DNA of 18,726 nucleotides from DATIXD01 sp035518875. GTDB taxonomy: Bacteria > Pseudomonadota > Gammaproteobacteria > Methylococcales > Methylococcaceae. Position numbers and translations under genes: made by a program. The stretch is from positions 1-18,726 of the forward strand of contig DATIXD010000158.1 in the NCBI GenBank assembly GCA_035518875.1. Direction: 5' to 3'. Positions 1 through 7,948 of this stretch are shown piece after piece. A model generated the notes under the pieces. That model was not told the DNA's origin. It did not search any database and saw only the letters and a list, made by a program, of their open reading frames with translations. Every line of letters begins with the position of its first letter. Within the stretch, counting starts at the first letter, position 1.

Positions 1-462
1 CAGTTCGGCCAATAGCACCGGAGGAAAATTGCCTCCCGGCGCCTCGCCCTTGGTCACCGCCCTGATTTCGGGCTGTTCCAGCCAGCGGCTGTGGTCCTTG
101 CTCCCCGCTTGCGTTTGCAGGTCGGCCGGCTGCTCTCGATAGAGAAGATAAAGGTTGACCGTCTTGTTGGCGAGCTGGGAACCCGGCAAATCGACGTTCT
201 GGTCTTTCGCGAGCACGAGCTGTCGCCCGTCGCTGTCGACGGCGGTACCCGCCGCTACCGTGACCCGAGCAGGAGCGTCGGTGGCCTTGCTAACCCTTAA
301 CCCATCGGCGATGCCGGCGATGTGCAGCGTCCGGTTGTGGCGCCGTTGCCGGTCGACATGAAATTTCTGCTCGTCGACGAAATCCTGATCCTGCAGGTAT
401 TGGCCGTCGAAGAAACGGACGCGCTTCTCAACGTAGGGCGGTTGGTCATAATTGGCTGCCAT
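1..462 (-). CDS. eCIS tail fibre/tail-associated protein, N-terminal part (runs off left edge)
   Basis: Reading the minus strand from an ATG at 462 gives 154 codons without a stop to the window edge, so this is the N-terminal part of a longer gene. A strong ribosome binding site (AAGGAG) lies about 10 nt upstream. The protein starts MAANYDQPPYVEKRVRFFDG and continues with a charged stretch (DEQKFHVDRQRRHN) and then a beta-rich region with VTVAAGTAVDSDGRQLVL, a pattern I associate with tail or fibre proteins encoded after gpI-like genes in eCIS clusters. It follows the gpI-like gene by 32 nt and is therefore probably co-transcribed. The role (fibre, fibre attachment or other distal structure) is inferred from position; the receptor-binding part would be outside the window. 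Confidence 0.75.
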   Translation of the reverse strand, partial: MAANYDQPPYVEKRVRFFDGQYLQDQDFVDEQKFHVDRQRRHNRTLHIAGIADGLRVSKATDAPARVTVAAGTAVDSDGRQLVLAKDQNVDLPGSQLANKTVNLYLLYREQPADLQTQAGSKDHSRWLEQPEIRAVTKGEAPGGNFPPVLLAEL

Positions 463-494
463 GGAATTAACTCCTTAAAATGTGATCCGGTCTT

Positions 495-1139
495 TTAGGT
501 CCCAACCGTCGTTCCGAGGACGGTGTTGCCTCGGGTCTTCTCTCCGCTCAGTATGAGCAGGGCCGGATTACCTCCCTCGCGCTCTCGCAATGCCAACGAA
601 ACGAGCCGCATGGTGGGCACGGCGACCTGCAAGGCGAAGAAGGTGTGCGCCGGTTTCTCCTGCTCGATGATGGCCCTGGCGATCTCCTGCTGGCGCTGCA
701 GCCGAATTGGGTCTGCTTCGCTGAGCGTCAACGCGACCTGAAAGAAATGCGCAGGCTTCTCGAAGTCGTCGTAGATGGCTACCTTCTGTTCTCTCGTATA
801 TATCTCCAGCATCCGCTGCAGACCGGCCTTGGTGCCGCGCAGCTTGTATAAAGGCACGATCTCCCGAATGAAGTTGCGCTTGGTGTCCGCGTCCCAATCG
901 GCGCGCAGGCTCAGTGCCACCCAGTTGGCCAGCCACGGCAGGAACTCTTCATCCGTTTGCGCCGGATCGAAACAGGTATATAGCTGTCCGATCGTTTCTT
1001 CCAGGCCGGGTCGCGGGGCATCCGGGCGGCCGCTCAGGACGGCTTCGAAGGCCAACAAAAAACGACCGATGAACGGCTCGCCCTGGAAGATCGCGGGGAG
1101 ATGGTTCAGGTAACTGCTGACTTCGTTATCGTCGTTCAT
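495..1139 (-). CDS. P2 gpI-like phage tail protein (baseplate periphery)
   Basis: A 214-aa protein resembling the phage tail protein I family (P2 gpI type), which links the baseplate wedge to tail fibres in contractile tails. The family-like core is about residues 8-150: an N-terminal helix with YLNHLPAIFQ, then FLPWLANWVALSL (about 64-76) and LYKLRGTKAGLQRMLEIYT (about 97-115). The last 60 residues (EKPAHTFFALQVAVPTM onward) are less conserved. The start at 1139 has only a weak ribosome binding site (ACAGAAG), but the next good Met lies inside the domain. It is separated from the baseplate gene on its right by a 428-nt gap filled with repeats and sits 32 nt from the fibre-like gene on its left. 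I expect a structural role in the baseplate. Confidence 0.85.
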   Translation of the reverse strand: MNDDNEVSSYLNHLPAIFQGEPFIGRFLLAFEAVLSGRPDAPRPGLEETIGQLYTCFDPAQTDEEFLPWLANWVALSLRADWDADTKRNFIREIVPLYKLRGTKAGLQRMLEIYTREQKVAIYDDFEKPAHFFQVALTLSEADPIRLQRQQEIARAIIEQEKPAHTFFALQVAVPTMRLVSLALREREGGNPALLILSGEKTRGNTVLGTTVGT

Positions 1140-1188
1140 CTTCTGTCACGTTGAGGCATTATTAGTTTCCTTTCGTCCTTGCAAGGAA

Positions 1189-1361
1189 CAACGCCGTTGA
1201 ATAAACAGCGAGCGCTTCGGTCCCTCCCCCGACGGGGGAGGCGTAGGTGGGGGCGTCCCAAAAAGGCGGCAAAAGATCATTTGATCGCCTCCATCCCAAC
1301 CTTCCCCCGTGGGGGGAAGGAGCAAAAAGCATCGGCTCGGCGCGTAATTCAACAGCATTGC
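1189..1361. repeat. Family-1 MITE-like repeat, copy A
   Basis: About 173 bp bounded by imperfect terminal inverted repeats: CAACGCCGTTGAAT at 1189 and its counterpart TAATTCAACAGCATTGC at 1345-1361. Inside are two C-tract/G-tract hairpins (around 1222-1240 and 1303-1318) flanking a core with AAAAAGGCGGCAAAAGATCA. The reverse complement of this core matches the elements at 7032-7147 and 11246-11398. The element carries no gene. Confidence 0.7.
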
Positions 1362-1378
1362 TACTCAACCTCCCGCGT

Positions 1379-1528
1379 CGATGCTGTTCTTAAGATGTCG
1401 CTAAGATGTGGCGTCGTCGTTCCGGCAGGGATTGCCGGAACCCAGAAGCCATGGACGGTGCGACCCGTTCACATCCCCGCGTGCTGGATGCCGGCAATTG
1501 ATGCCGGCTTAATCTAATGGCATTGCCG
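1379..1528. repeat. Family-2 palindromic repeat, copy A
   Basis: About 150 bp with imperfect inverted ends (GATGCTGTT at the left, GGCTTAATCTAATGGCATTG at the right). It contains two perfect hairpins: TTCCGGCA/TGCCGGAA with a 5-nt loop (1420-1440) and GCCGGCA/TGCCGGC with a 5-nt loop (1490-1508). A close copy in the same orientation lies at 7148-7293, also directly next to a family-1 element. Confidence 0.7.
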
Positions 1529-1567
1529 TTGGGGGAGGGGGCTTTTGAACCGCACTTTTTCATTCGA

Positions 1568-2602
1568 TCACCCCAGCGGCATGTAACCGATGATTCCCGC
1601 GATTTCGGGCGCATAGCGGCGCCCGTTGGCGTCGATCGCGACGAGGTCTGTCACCTTGATGGCGACCAACTCGTGGGCATCCAAGGAGATGCCGACAGTA
1701 ACGTCGCCGTCCTTTTGCACGCGCCACGCTTCGGTCTGCGGGACCTGCAAATTTACCTCGTCCACGTACTCGACGAGATCGATCTCTTCGAAAATCGCAT
1801 AGATCTCCGAAGCGTAAACATCGCGACCAAAGGGCCAGCCATTGCGCTCCGGCCCGCCGTGCAGCGGATCGAAAAAGGCATACAAGGCCTCTATGACCAC
1901 ATCCAGCGTTTTTTCAGGCGGCGCGTCTTCGCGCAGGAACAGCTGGGCCGAGACCTCGACGGGAACGAAGCTCGGCCCCACGATGTGGTGGCGCGTGGTG
2001 AGCAAACACCGCTTTTCGAAAAAGTCTTGCAGACCTTGAAGCAAGAGCGCGGGCGCTCCCGCATAGGGATCCTGCGCGTCGGGGAGCACGACGACGCTGA
2101 CGTGGGCCGGCGCGGCGGTGTCCCGTACTGCCGGGTCCGGCGCGGCCAGATTGCGCCGGGGGACACAGCGGACCCGTTTAATCTTGGCGGCATCGCCCAG
2201 CGCTTGGGCTGCTTCGGTCTGCGGCCACTGCTCCAGCGTCAGGCGCTCGAAATCTGCCGCAGTCACCGCGCGATACTGCTGACGCAACGCGAGCAGCGTC
2301 TTCCGCACCGCCACATCCAGAGCCACTGGCTTTTGATCCTTTTGATCTTTGGGCTCGGGTTGATCTTCGGGCAGAGGCCAGCCGAGCAGCCCCAGAAACG
2401 TCTCGATGTTATTGGGCGGTATTTCATTGAGCTGAAAAAGCGTCATCTCCGTCAGCCAGGCGAGCAGCTCGATCAACACGATGCCCGGGTCGCTCGGATT
2501 GTGGTTGGTCCATTCCGGGAAAAGGCCGGGGATGAGCGCCTGGGCTTCGGCCGTCAGTTCGGCGTAGGTGCGATCATCGAGGTTGGGTAATGGGATAGGC
2601 AT
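1568..2602 (-). CDS. eCIS baseplate protein, gp6/J-like (Afp12-like by position)
   Basis: A 344-aa predicted baseplate wedge protein. The N-terminal part (about 1-75) carries the pattern SDPGIVLIELLAWLTE followed by ETFLGLLGW, typical of eCIS and tail baseplate-assembly proteins. The C-terminal part (about 220-300) has HGGPERNGWPFGRDVYASEI. Both regions are paralogous to the beginning and end of the 1204-aa neighbour (NLIGTELL; TGGPERTGWAFGR), so the two probably form the paired wedge subunits of the baseplate. An acidic/lysine linker (about 79-90) joins the halves. The ATG follows the neighbour's TAG directly, indicating translational coupling. At 344 aa it is short for an Afp12-type protein, which suggests a reduced version without the large insertions of its partner. 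Confidence 0.8.
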   Translation of the reverse strand: MPIPLPNLDDRTYAELTAEAQALIPGLFPEWTNHNPSDPGIVLIELLAWLTEMTLFQLNEIPPNNIETFLGLLGWPLPEDQPEPKDQKDQKPVALDVAVRKTLLALRQQYRAVTAADFERLTLEQWPQTEAAQALGDAAKIKRVRCVPRRNLAAPDPAVRDTAAPAHVSVVVLPDAQDPYAGAPALLLQGLQDFFEKRCLLTTRHHIVGPSFVPVEVSAQLFLREDAPPEKTLDVVIEALYAFFDPLHGGPERNGWPFGRDVYASEIYAIFEEIDLVEYVDEVNLQVPQTEAWRVQKDGDVTVGISLDAHELVAIKVTDLVAIDANGRRYAPEIAGIIGYMPLG

Positions 2603-5600
2603 CTAGCTGCCCTCAAGAGTCAGGCGTATATCGTGACGGCCCGAATACACCAGCGACCGGCTCAACCAACGTTGCACCGCGGGCTCGGGTTGTTGCCCGA
2701 CAGCATCGGTTAGAGACTGGTTGAGTGCCTTGCGCACGGCGATCTGCAAGGTTTCATCCGCCGCACTGGTCACCGCGATTTGCGGTTCGTTCTTCAGGGT
2801 CAGGGCATGTACATGATCGACACCCTCCACGGCCTCGATCACTGCATAGAGATCCGACTGATGGGGTACGCGGCCAAAGGCCCAGCCGGTGCGTTCAGGG
2901 CCACCGGTCAAGGGGTGCAGAAATGCGTCCAGCGCGGCGGTAATTCGACCGCCAACGACATCCGCCACCGCCACGGAAACGGGGATCACCCTGGCAGCCA
3001 CGGTGACCTCCACCCATTCCGGGCCGGCGACCCATAAATCGGCCGTTAGCGAGCATCGAGAAACTAAATGATTCTGTACGCGCCGCAACTGGCTCAGGGT
3101 GGGCGTGGGTCGTTTGGCATCGGCCATGGGCACCAGGATCACGCCCATGCGACCGGCGTCCGCCTGCTCGTGCTCGCGAAGGTCAGGGGTCGGCGTAGTG
3201 GGGTCCAGCCAGAGGTTATAAGGTGAGAAAGTCGGTACGATGGCGCGCGCGCGGGCGACGCTGGGATCGGCTTCAAAAGCCAAGTCTTCCAGGTCCTGAG
3301 CGGTCACCGAGCGGTCGCGGTGGCGCAAGCGCCGCGGACCGCGCTCCTGCACCCGCTGCAGCGACTCCCGCGCGGCGCCGCCCGCAGCCGGCTCGTTATT
3401 GATGACGCCGTCGACGTAAGGCACGCTGGATTTCAACTGGACGATGCTACCCGCCGCCCGATTGCCTTGTTCGCCGCCGCCCGTGCGGTAGGTCAAGCGG
3501 ATGTTGTTTTGACCCGGCGCGGGCACCCGTCCTTGATAACCATCGCCAAACCGGATGACACCGCTCAGGGCATCGATGGTGTAATGGCGGTCGCCCGGAC
3601 CGGATGCATAGAAATCGGCGACCGCCTGCCAGCGCACCCAAATCTCCTCGGGCTGACCCGCGATATCCAACGTGACGTTGATCGCACCGCCTCCTGCCTC
3701 CCGCTCCAATGCCTCAACCTCGGCGGCCGAGGGAATTTCGGGCTCCCGCACCTCCAGCGTTTGGCCGGGCAGGACCGGCGCCTGCGCAGTCTGAAAGGTT
3801 TGCCCGGCATTGCCGTTGCTGGAACCCAGGTTCTCTTCCTGGCTGGTGGTGACCTGAGTCGCCCAGGTGGTGTTGAGCGATACCGCTCGCAGGCTCGGCG
3901 GGAGGGGAAACTCACCGCGCAGCCAACGCGCCCGCAGCCAATACAGACGCTGGCCAAACAGCAAGCGCGCTTCGAAGTCCTTGGGGCCGATGAATTGAAC
4001 CAGACCACGCTGGGCGAGCGTCTGGGTCTCATCCAGCGCGCCTAGCGGCATCCATCCAGTCGGGCTTGCATACTCCCAGGTCAGTTGGGCCAGCGAATCG
4101 GGATCGACCTCGGCCAGCTTTTCGGCGGCGACTTCGTGCGGCTGCGGCGGCTCGACCTGGAGGTAAAGCGTCGTGGGGCGCTGATCAAAGGCTTGGTCGA
4201 AACCGAGGTATAGGCCAGGGCGGGTATCTTCCGCGACCCTGAAAGGGGGAAAAGGCGCTGCGCCTGCAGCAGCACCATGATCGCGATAGACGAAATCGTT
4301 GTAGCTGAAGCAGGCCGAGACCGGAACTTCCTTCGACCCTGTTCCGGTATCGGGGATGAACTCGATCGACGCCACCATCGGCGGTGCGTAGGTCGCGGCG
4401 ATTGGCTTATAGACCGTGACCTGACTGTCCCCAATCTTGATCTTGTCTTTATCATCGTAATAGGCGGCCTGGCCATAGTCACCCCCGACGAGCCGGGCCC
4501 GCAGCCAGTGTTTGAGCTCCCCGTTGACCACCACGGCGGCCATGTCCGCAGGTCGCGCGAGAGTGACTTCCTCGCTTCCCGTCAGCGTGGATGCCGTACC
4601 TGTTTTTGCATCCTTGGCGATGCTATTTCGCTTCAGCTCTTGCCAAGTCCGACCATTCCAGACCTCCCAGGCGATGGTTGGACTCCCGGCGGTCGTCACA
4701 GCCGGCACCGGGGGATTTGAAGCGCCGACCGGATTGGTGAGCGTGAGTTTGAACCTGATGTTGCCCGCCGGTCGCGCCAAAACCTCTTCACAGGCCAGGT
4801 AAAGCGCATCGTTGTAACGCGGTTGCTCGCCGAGGGGGTAATAATCCTTGCTCAGATCAATCGCGCTGGCATTGAAGAAGGCCATGTCCGGCACCTGCGG
4901 CAGGGGGGCGCTGGTCTGTATGACGCTGATCCCCGTGATGCGCGGTGTTTGCCATTCGTAGCTCACCGTCAGCGCACCGATCTGGGGTGTGGAAGAGTAT
5001 TGCCCTTCGACGATGTCCAGACGGAGCCAACGACCAGTCCGCGTTCGGTAAAGCACGCGTTCCCAGTCCAGTGGCACGCGAAAGCTCACTTCACCGTCCT
5101 TCGTAAGCGCTTCCGTGTCGTCGCTGAAACCGAAGGCTGTTGAACCGCTGCTTTTCGCCCCTGGGCCGGATTGGCCCAGCTCAACCCACTCTCCGGCGGT
5201 TTTCTGGAAAGACCATTTCACGCGCAGGCCCGTCGCCTTGCCCGGTCGCGAGAGTTTGCAGCGTATCCGAACGACTGCGCCGCCTATGCGGAATGCCTCG
5301 TCCGCACTCAGATAAAAGCGGGTGACTGAAGCGACCTCCCCAAACGGGAAGTAGGGGAGGGACAGGTCTTGGGGATTGGCGTCGCCGCTCGCCACCGAGT
5401 CCGGAACGAGATCCGCCTTAGCCGCAGGCATCGATAACGCCAACTGCGCGCGCAGCCAACCGGCTTCCACCCCATTGACGGCGTGGGGCTCGAGCGGCCG
5501 CAACCGGCCGAATGTCACCCGCCAGGCGCCTTGGTTCACCTCGCTTTTAGTAGGCGTTGCTGTTTGCCAGGTCTCGCCATCCAAATAGGACCATTCAAAA

Positions 5601-6217
5601 GGCCAGCTTGCCCAATGCCACGTATCAGGCGAGCGCATGATCAGGGTAATTTCTTTGTCACCTGGTTTGGCGAGCACCTCGTCGCATGCGATGTAGAGCT
5701 CATGCGGCGTTGGTTGATCCCCGCGGAATGCGGCCCACGGTCCGCCCTGCCCCTTAAGGGATTCTCGCGAGCGGTCGCTGTAGCGGTCGTTGTCAGTGTC
5801 GCGAACGAAGACCGCTTGCAGTTGCGAGCGGGTGACGACCAGGTCGCGTTCGGTTTCAAAGACGACCTCGTCCTCCTCGCCCTCTAACGGCGGAGCAGCG
5901 GCCTGCGTGCCGGCCGGCACCAGGGCATCGACCGGGCTGTTCTCAGCCAGGCGGAATGTCATCGGCGCCCGCGCCGGTTGCGGCGGCAATAGCTCTGTAC
6001 CGATCAGGTTGAGAAAGGCCAGAAAATTCTTTTCAGGCACCCGGTTGAGGCGATCGGTGATCAGTTCGGCGTAACATCCGAAGATCTTGATCAGCGCGCG
6101 GCCGGCGTCGGGTGTGCCATCCGATCGTGGCCGCCACCCGGAGTAGGCCTGCGCCAGCGCCTCGGTCTCTGCGACGATATCGGCGTGTTTGCGTTTATCG
6201 AGCCGTGGGGCGTCCAT
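2603..6217 (-). CDS. Large baseplate J/gp6-like protein (Afp11-like)
   Basis: A 1204-aa baseplate wedge protein, the largest in the window. The N-terminal 100 residues contain DAGRALIKIFGCYAELITDR and FLNLIGTELL, typical of putative baseplate-assembly proteins. Residues about 170-780 contain four related modules of roughly 100-150 aa, beginning near 170 (LYIACDEVLA), 302 (EAFRIGGAVV), 468 (LYLACEEVLA) and 666 (LYLGFDQAFD). Each ends in a W-L-R-A/L-R/D-L/I-type strand. From about 850 onward is a baseplate-J-like region (SGVIRFGDGYQGRVP) ending with LTGGPERTGWAFGR. It starts 3 nt after the gp25 stop and abuts the 344-aa paralogue. I infer that the modules decorate the outside of the baseplate, since the 344-aa paralogue lacks them. 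Confidence 0.87.
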   Translation of the reverse strand: MDAPRLDKRKHADIVAETEALAQAYSGWRPRSDGTPDAGRALIKIFGCYAELITDRLNRVPEKNFLAFLNLIGTELLPPQPARAPMTFRLAENSPVDALVPAGTQAAAPPLEGEEDEVVFETERDLVVTRSQLQAVFVRDTDNDRYSDRSRESLKGQGGPWAAFRGDQPTPHELYIACDEVLAKPGDKEITLIMRSPDTWHWASWPFEWSYLDGETWQTATPTKSEVNQGAWRVTFGRLRPLEPHAVNGVEAGWLRAQLALSMPAAKADLVPDSVASGDANPQDLSLPYFPFGEVASVTRFYLSADEAFRIGGAVVRIRCKLSRPGKATGLRVKWSFQKTAGEWVELGQSGPGAKSSGSTAFGFSDDTEALTKDGEVSFRVPLDWERVLYRTRTGRWLRLDIVEGQYSSTPQIGALTVSYEWQTPRITGISVIQTSAPLPQVPDMAFFNASAIDLSKDYYPLGEQPRYNDALYLACEEVLARPAGNIRFKLTLTNPVGASNPPVPAVTTAGSPTIAWEVWNGRTWQELKRNSIAKDAKTGTASTLTGSEEVTLARPADMAAVVVNGELKHWLRARLVGGDYGQAAYYDDKDKIKIGDSQVTVYKPIAATYAPPMVASIEFIPDTGTGSKEVPVSACFSYNDFVYRDHGAAAGAAPFPPFRVAEDTRPGLYLGFDQAFDQRPTTLYLQVEPPQPHEVAAEKLAEVDPDSLAQLTWEYASPTGWMPLGALDETQTLAQRGLVQFIGPKDFEARLLFGQRLYWLRARWLRGEFPLPPSLRAVSLNTTWATQVTTSQEENLGSSNGNAGQTFQTAQAPVLPGQTLEVREPEIPSAAEVEALEREAGGGAINVTLDIAGQPEEIWVRWQAVADFYASGPGDRHYTIDALSGVIRFGDGYQGRVPAPGQNNIRLTYRTGGGEQGNRAAGSIVQLKSSVPYVDGVINNEPAAGGAARESLQRVQERGPRRLRHRDRSVTAQDLEDLAFEADPSVARARAIVPTFSPYNLWLDPTTPTPDLREHEQADAGRMGVILVPMADAKRPTPTLSQLRRVQNHLVSRCSLTADLWVAGPEWVEVTVAARVIPVSVAVADVVGGRITAALDAFLHPLTGGPERTGWAFGRVPHQSDLYAVIEAVEGVDHVHALTLKNEPQIAVTSAADETLQIAVRKALNQSLTDAVGQQPEPAVQRWLSRSLVYSGRHDIRLTLEGS

Positions 6218-6220
6218 GTA

Positions 6221-6607
6221 TCACTCCAGATAGAACGGATAGACCAGATTGAAACGGCTGTTGGTCGAACGCACCTGGTAGTGGATGTCCACCAGGAGCA
6301 GGTTGGGGTTGGTCTGGTCCGGGAACGCATTAACGTCCAGAACATCGATCCGCGGCTCCCAAACTGCCAGCGCCTCGTGGACGGCGTCCGCGACGTGGCC
6401 GGCGAGCCCGGCATCGTTCACGCTGAAGACGTAGTCATCGATACCGCATCCAAACTCGGGACGCATCACGCGTTCCCCTGGGGATGTGCCGAGAATCGTC
6501 CAGATCGACTGCCGGATGCCGTCCTCGGCGGCGGCCATCTTGATCTGGCCGTCACGATCCAGCTCGACGGGGAAACTCCAGCCAGTGCCGAGAAAGTCGT
6601 TATTCAT
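6221..6607 (-). CDS. gp25-like baseplate wedge protein (Afp9-like)
   Basis: A 128-aa homologue of T4 gp25/TssE, the small wedge protein that nucleates sheath assembly at the baseplate. Its signature is ERVMRPEFGCGIDDYVF at about residues 45-61, preceded by GWSFPVELD and followed by the strand LLVDIHYQV. I chose the ATG at 6607 because the family normally starts close to the FLGTGWSFP segment. A TTG at 6619 would add four residues. The gene begins 4 nt after the PAAR-like stop and ends 3 nt before the 1204-aa gene, so the three are probably translated together. Confidence 0.93.
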   Translation of the reverse strand: MNNDFLGTGWSFPVELDRDGQIKMAAAEDGIRQSIWTILGTSPGERVMRPEFGCGIDDYVFSVNDAGLAGHVADAVHEALAVWEPRIDVLDVNAFPDQTNPNLLLVDIHYQVRSTNSRFNLVYPFYLE

Positions 6608-6611
6608 CGTG

Positions 6612-7013
6612 TCACCCAATCATCACCGTCCCTACCGCAATCACTTTGCCCACCGGCATATCAGCCGGGTCATTGCAGGTCATGGCCATATCCCCATTGC
6701 GTGCCGCCGGTTTGCCGTTGATCTTGACCGTGAAGCTGCCCATCTGGATCGTCGCCTTGTTGCTGGGCGGCTTCTGAAAACTCACGCCCGGCGCCGTGGG
6801 TATGTGAGGCGGCGTGTTGTCCGCCGTACTGCCGACCACGGCAGCCGGTTTACCCATGATCTTGACATCGGTGCTGAGTCCGCCGTTGATCATGCCCACG
6901 AAGGGATGCGGCAGGGGCGTGGGCACCGGGGGCCCGGGCGGCGCGGGCACCATGACGATATGGATATCGGTGGCGACGACCTGGTCACCTTGTTTGGCTG
7001 CGGGTTGTCCCAT
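6612..7013 (-). CDS. PAAR-like spike tip protein (Afp10-like)
   Basis: A 133-aa PAAR-like protein that would cap and sharpen the spike trimer. Two PAAR half-repeats are visible: GKPAAVVGS (about residues 54-62) and NGKPAARNGD (about 100-109). Proline-rich turns (PAPPGPPVPTPLPHPF, PPHIP) and CNDPADMP near the C terminus are also present. The start is set at the ATG at 7013, which has a strong ribosome binding site (AAGGAG) a few bases upstream; the longer frame from 7034 would begin inside that site. The repeat block on its right separates it from the gp5-like spike gene. Confidence 0.9.
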   Translation of the reverse strand: MGQPAAKQGDQVVATDIHIVMVPAPPGPPVPTPLPHPFVGMINGGLSTDVKIMGKPAAVVGSTADNTPPHIPTAPGVSFQKPPSNKATIQMGSFTVKINGKPAARNGDMAMTCNDPADMPVGKVIAVGTVMIG

Positions 7014-7031
7014 TTTTTCTCCTTCCTCTTT

Positions 7032-7147
7032 CAACGCCGTTGAATTAGCTTCCGCGCCGACATTTGTTTCTCCTTCCCCCGGGGGGCTGGGATGGGGGCG
7101 ATCAAATGAGCTGTTGCCGCCTTTTTAAGACCCCCCTACCTACACCT
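7032..7147. repeat. Family-1 repeat, copy B (truncated)
   Basis: Begins with CAACGCCGTTGAATTAGC, the same terminus as copy A. Its core (GGCGATCAAATGAGCTGTTG and CCGCCTTTTTAAGAC) matches the reverse complement of copy A, so the two copies lie in opposite orientation. One of the two C/G-tract hairpins is missing, which makes this copy shorter. It begins about 20 nt upstream of the PAAR-like gene. Confidence 0.65.
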
Positions 7148-7293
7148 AATGCTGTTGAATTAAGCTTCTCGTTCGTCGTTCCGGCAGGGACTGCCGGAAC
7201 CCAGAGGCCACGGATGTTGCCGCTGGGTAACGTCCCTGTCGACTGGATACCGGCAATCCATGCCGGTATGACGGCTTAACTTAACGGCATTGC
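7148..7293. repeat. Family-2 palindromic repeat, copy B
   Basis: About 146 bp with inverted ends AATGCTGTTGAATTAAGC (7148-7165) and GCTTAACTTAACGGCATTGC (7274-7293), which pair imperfectly. Internal perfect hairpins are TTCCGGCA/TGCCGGAA (7179-7199) and ATACCGGCA/TGCCGGTAT (7247-7269). It fills the gap between the gp5-like and PAAR-like genes together with the family-1 copy. I see no gene in this gap. Confidence 0.7.
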
Positions 7294-7306
7294 TTTCAGA
7301 GGTTCA

Positions 7307-7948
7307 TTAATTGATATTCACCATCGTGCCCTTGATATTCATCTGGGCATTGCTCTTCAAATCCATGTTTCCGGTCGCCTCGATCTTGACCGCCGCCTGG
7401 GATTTGATCTCGACCCCTCCTTGACCCTGCAAGACCAATTTGCCCTTGCTCGATTTGATCGTGATGTCGGCATCGGCCTCGATGCTGATCGTGTTGTCCT
7501 TGGCGCTGATCGTGATCTTGTTTTTCGCGGTCATGTCGATGATCTCGATCTTCTCCTCGCCTTTGTTGTCGTTGAAACGGATGATGTGACCGCTGCGCGA
7601 CTTGATGGTGCGCAGATTGTTCTTGCCATCGTCGTTTTTCTCGGGCGGCTTGTCCTTACCGTTCCACAAGGCGCCCAACACGTAGGGCATCTCCACGATT
7701 CCGTGCTCGAATGCGACGAGTACCTCGTCGTCCACCTCCGGCAGAAAATAAAAACCGCGATCTTTGCCGGCCATCGGTGTAACGATCCTGGCCCAATTGC
7801 TTTCATCCGTATCCGAAAGCCAGGGAAATTTCACTTTCACGCGTCCCAGACCGTCGGGGTCCTTGTTGTTGGTGACCACACCGATGACGATGCCGTAGAT
7901 GCGGCTCGCGTGTTCGCTCGGCGCCAACAACTCGCTGTAGATGTCCAT
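7307..7948 (-). CDS. gp5-like spike protein (OB-fold plus beta-helix; Afp8 C-terminal half)
   Basis: A 213-aa spike protein of the gpV/gp5/VgrG-C type. Residues about 16-95 form the OB-fold region: GIVIGVVTNNKDPDGLGRVK, then FPWLSDTDESNWARIVTPMAG and EVDDEVLVAFEHG. From about 115 onward, short alternating strands (EKIEIIDMTAKNKITISAK, then KIEATGNMDLKSNAQMNIKG) are the typical repeat of a triple-stranded beta-helix. There is no lysozyme domain. The ATG overlaps the previous stop as TAATG, so the gp27-like and gp5-like halves, which are one gene in Afp8/VgrG, are separate but translationally coupled. It should trimerise as the central needle and bind the PAAR-like tip. Confidence 0.92.
   Translation of the reverse strand: MDIYSELLAPSEHASRIYGIVIGVVTNNKDPDGLGRVKVKFPWLSDTDESNWARIVTPMAGKDRGFYFLPEVDDEVLVAFEHGIVEMPYVLGALWNGKDKPPEKNDDGKNNLRTIKSRSGHIIRFNDNKGEEKIEIIDMTAKNKITISAKDNTISIEADADITIKSSKGKLVLQGQGGVEIKSQAAVKIEATGNMDLKSNAQMNIKGTMVNIN

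Larger units (their letters stand above)
1140..1567. other. Non-coding gap filled by two palindromic repeat elements
   Basis: No credible gene. Short open frames here translate arginine- and proline-rich repeat sequence. The gap consists of a family-1 repeat (1189-1361) and a family-2 repeat (1379-1528), described separately, plus short flanks. It splits the baseplate genes on the right from the gpI-like gene on the left. The hairpins could act on transcription read-through or mRNA stability between these blocks, but no hairpin plus T-tract terminator is present on the minus strand. Confidence 0.7.

Noticed and set aside
1420..1508. CRISPR-like reading of the repeated CCGGCA hairpins
   Set aside because: Repeats are palindromic arms of one element without regular spacers and there are no cas genes.
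1146..1517. Several 70-112 codon frames in the gap on both strands
   Set aside because: They translate repeat arms (PPTPPPSGEG, LPRRGRRRWG) and have no ribosome binding sites.
1517..2590. Long plus-strand open frame (357 codons) opposite the 344-aa baseplate gene
   Set aside because: It is the antisense shadow of a gene with clear family motifs and proper overlap with its neighbour; the translation has no domain pattern.
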